From: Paenibacillus sp. SZ31
GTDB lineage: Bacteria > Bacillota > Bacilli > Paenibacillales > Paenibacillaceae
Assembly (NCBI RefSeq): GCF_012912005.1
Contig: NZ_JABBEA010000002.1
Span: forward strand, 186,001-250,000
Length of the DNA stretch: 64,000 nucleotides
Direction of reading: 5' to 3'
The notes under the pieces are model-generated. The model saw only the letters and a list, made by a program, of their open reading frames with translations. It searched no databases and was not told the DNA's origin. The position numbers and the translations under genes were made by a program. This document shows, piece by piece, positions 63,965 through 64,000 of this stretch. Within the stretch, counting starts at the first letter, position 1; every line of letters starts with the position of its first letter.

Positions 63965-64000
63965 CGATTAATATATGGCTATAAAACAGAGGGATTTCCA

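Overview
This window looks like an accessory-rich chromosomal segment of a Paenibacillus-type, endospore-forming Firmicute. The evidence is a three-gene spore germination operon with a forespore-type (SigG-like) promoter, strong GGAGG ribosome binding sites, many AraC/YesN-type regulators, an LplA/B/C-like sugar ABC system with a YesM/YesN two-component pair, and a base composition that by eye is in the mid-40s % GC. No rRNA, tRNA, CRISPR array, prophage or intact insertion sequence was found.

Layout. 0-5 kb: the N-terminal part of an MFS exporter overlapping an SDR gene, a divergent LysR regulator, an AraC regulator, a DMT exporter and csaA. 5-8.4 kb: a TetR regulator divergent from a MATE pump, then a GT61 glycosyltransferase. 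8.4-11.2 kb: a manganese ABC importer behind an MntR-like box. 11-16 kb: a membrane-anchored hydrolase, a purine permease with an attenuator-like leader, a 42-residue basic protein, an aldo/keto reductase and an ankyrin lipoprotein. 16-21 kb: an AraC/cupin pair and an iron substrate-binding protein, each behind a Fur-like box, and between them a TetR/hydrolase operon. 21-26.4 kb: pdxS with a divergent MocR/PdxR-type regulator, a DinG-like helicase and a DinB-fold protein.

26.4-36.2 kb is a carbohydrate locus: two GH43-like proteins, a lipoprotein binding protein and two permeases on the minus strand, divergent from a YesM/YesN pair that probably senses the sugar. 36.3-42 kb is an alkanesulfonate-type ABC importer with an NtaA/SnaA/DszA-family flavin monooxygenase and a TetR regulator. 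42.1-44.6 kb is a compact Fur-box operon pairing a second monooxygenase of that family with an iron-type binding lipoprotein; I consider it the most interesting functional unit here.

44.7-52.4 kb is a mixed, partly AT-rich stretch: a small membrane protein, a frameshifted DUF7674-like gene, a YcaQ-like protein, a DinB-fold protein, a DUF418 membrane protein, methionine aminopeptidase, an AraC regulator and a GNAT acetyltransferase. 52.4-56.5 kb is the ger operon. 56.8-59.5 kb carries sfsA, a WYL regulator and an NmrA-type protein. 59.6-62.5 kb is a GH127 enzyme divergent from an AraC regulator. 62.7-63.9 kb is an Old Yellow Enzyme-family gene.

Two threads recur. Iron responsiveness shows as three Fur-like boxes, and small regulator/effector pairs often have visible operators between them. 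A near-identical terminator hairpin occurs five times, at the 3' ends of unrelated genes. Start codons were revised where a ribosome binding site, operator or promoter made a downstream start more likely. All family assignments come from reading the proteins; no database search was possible.
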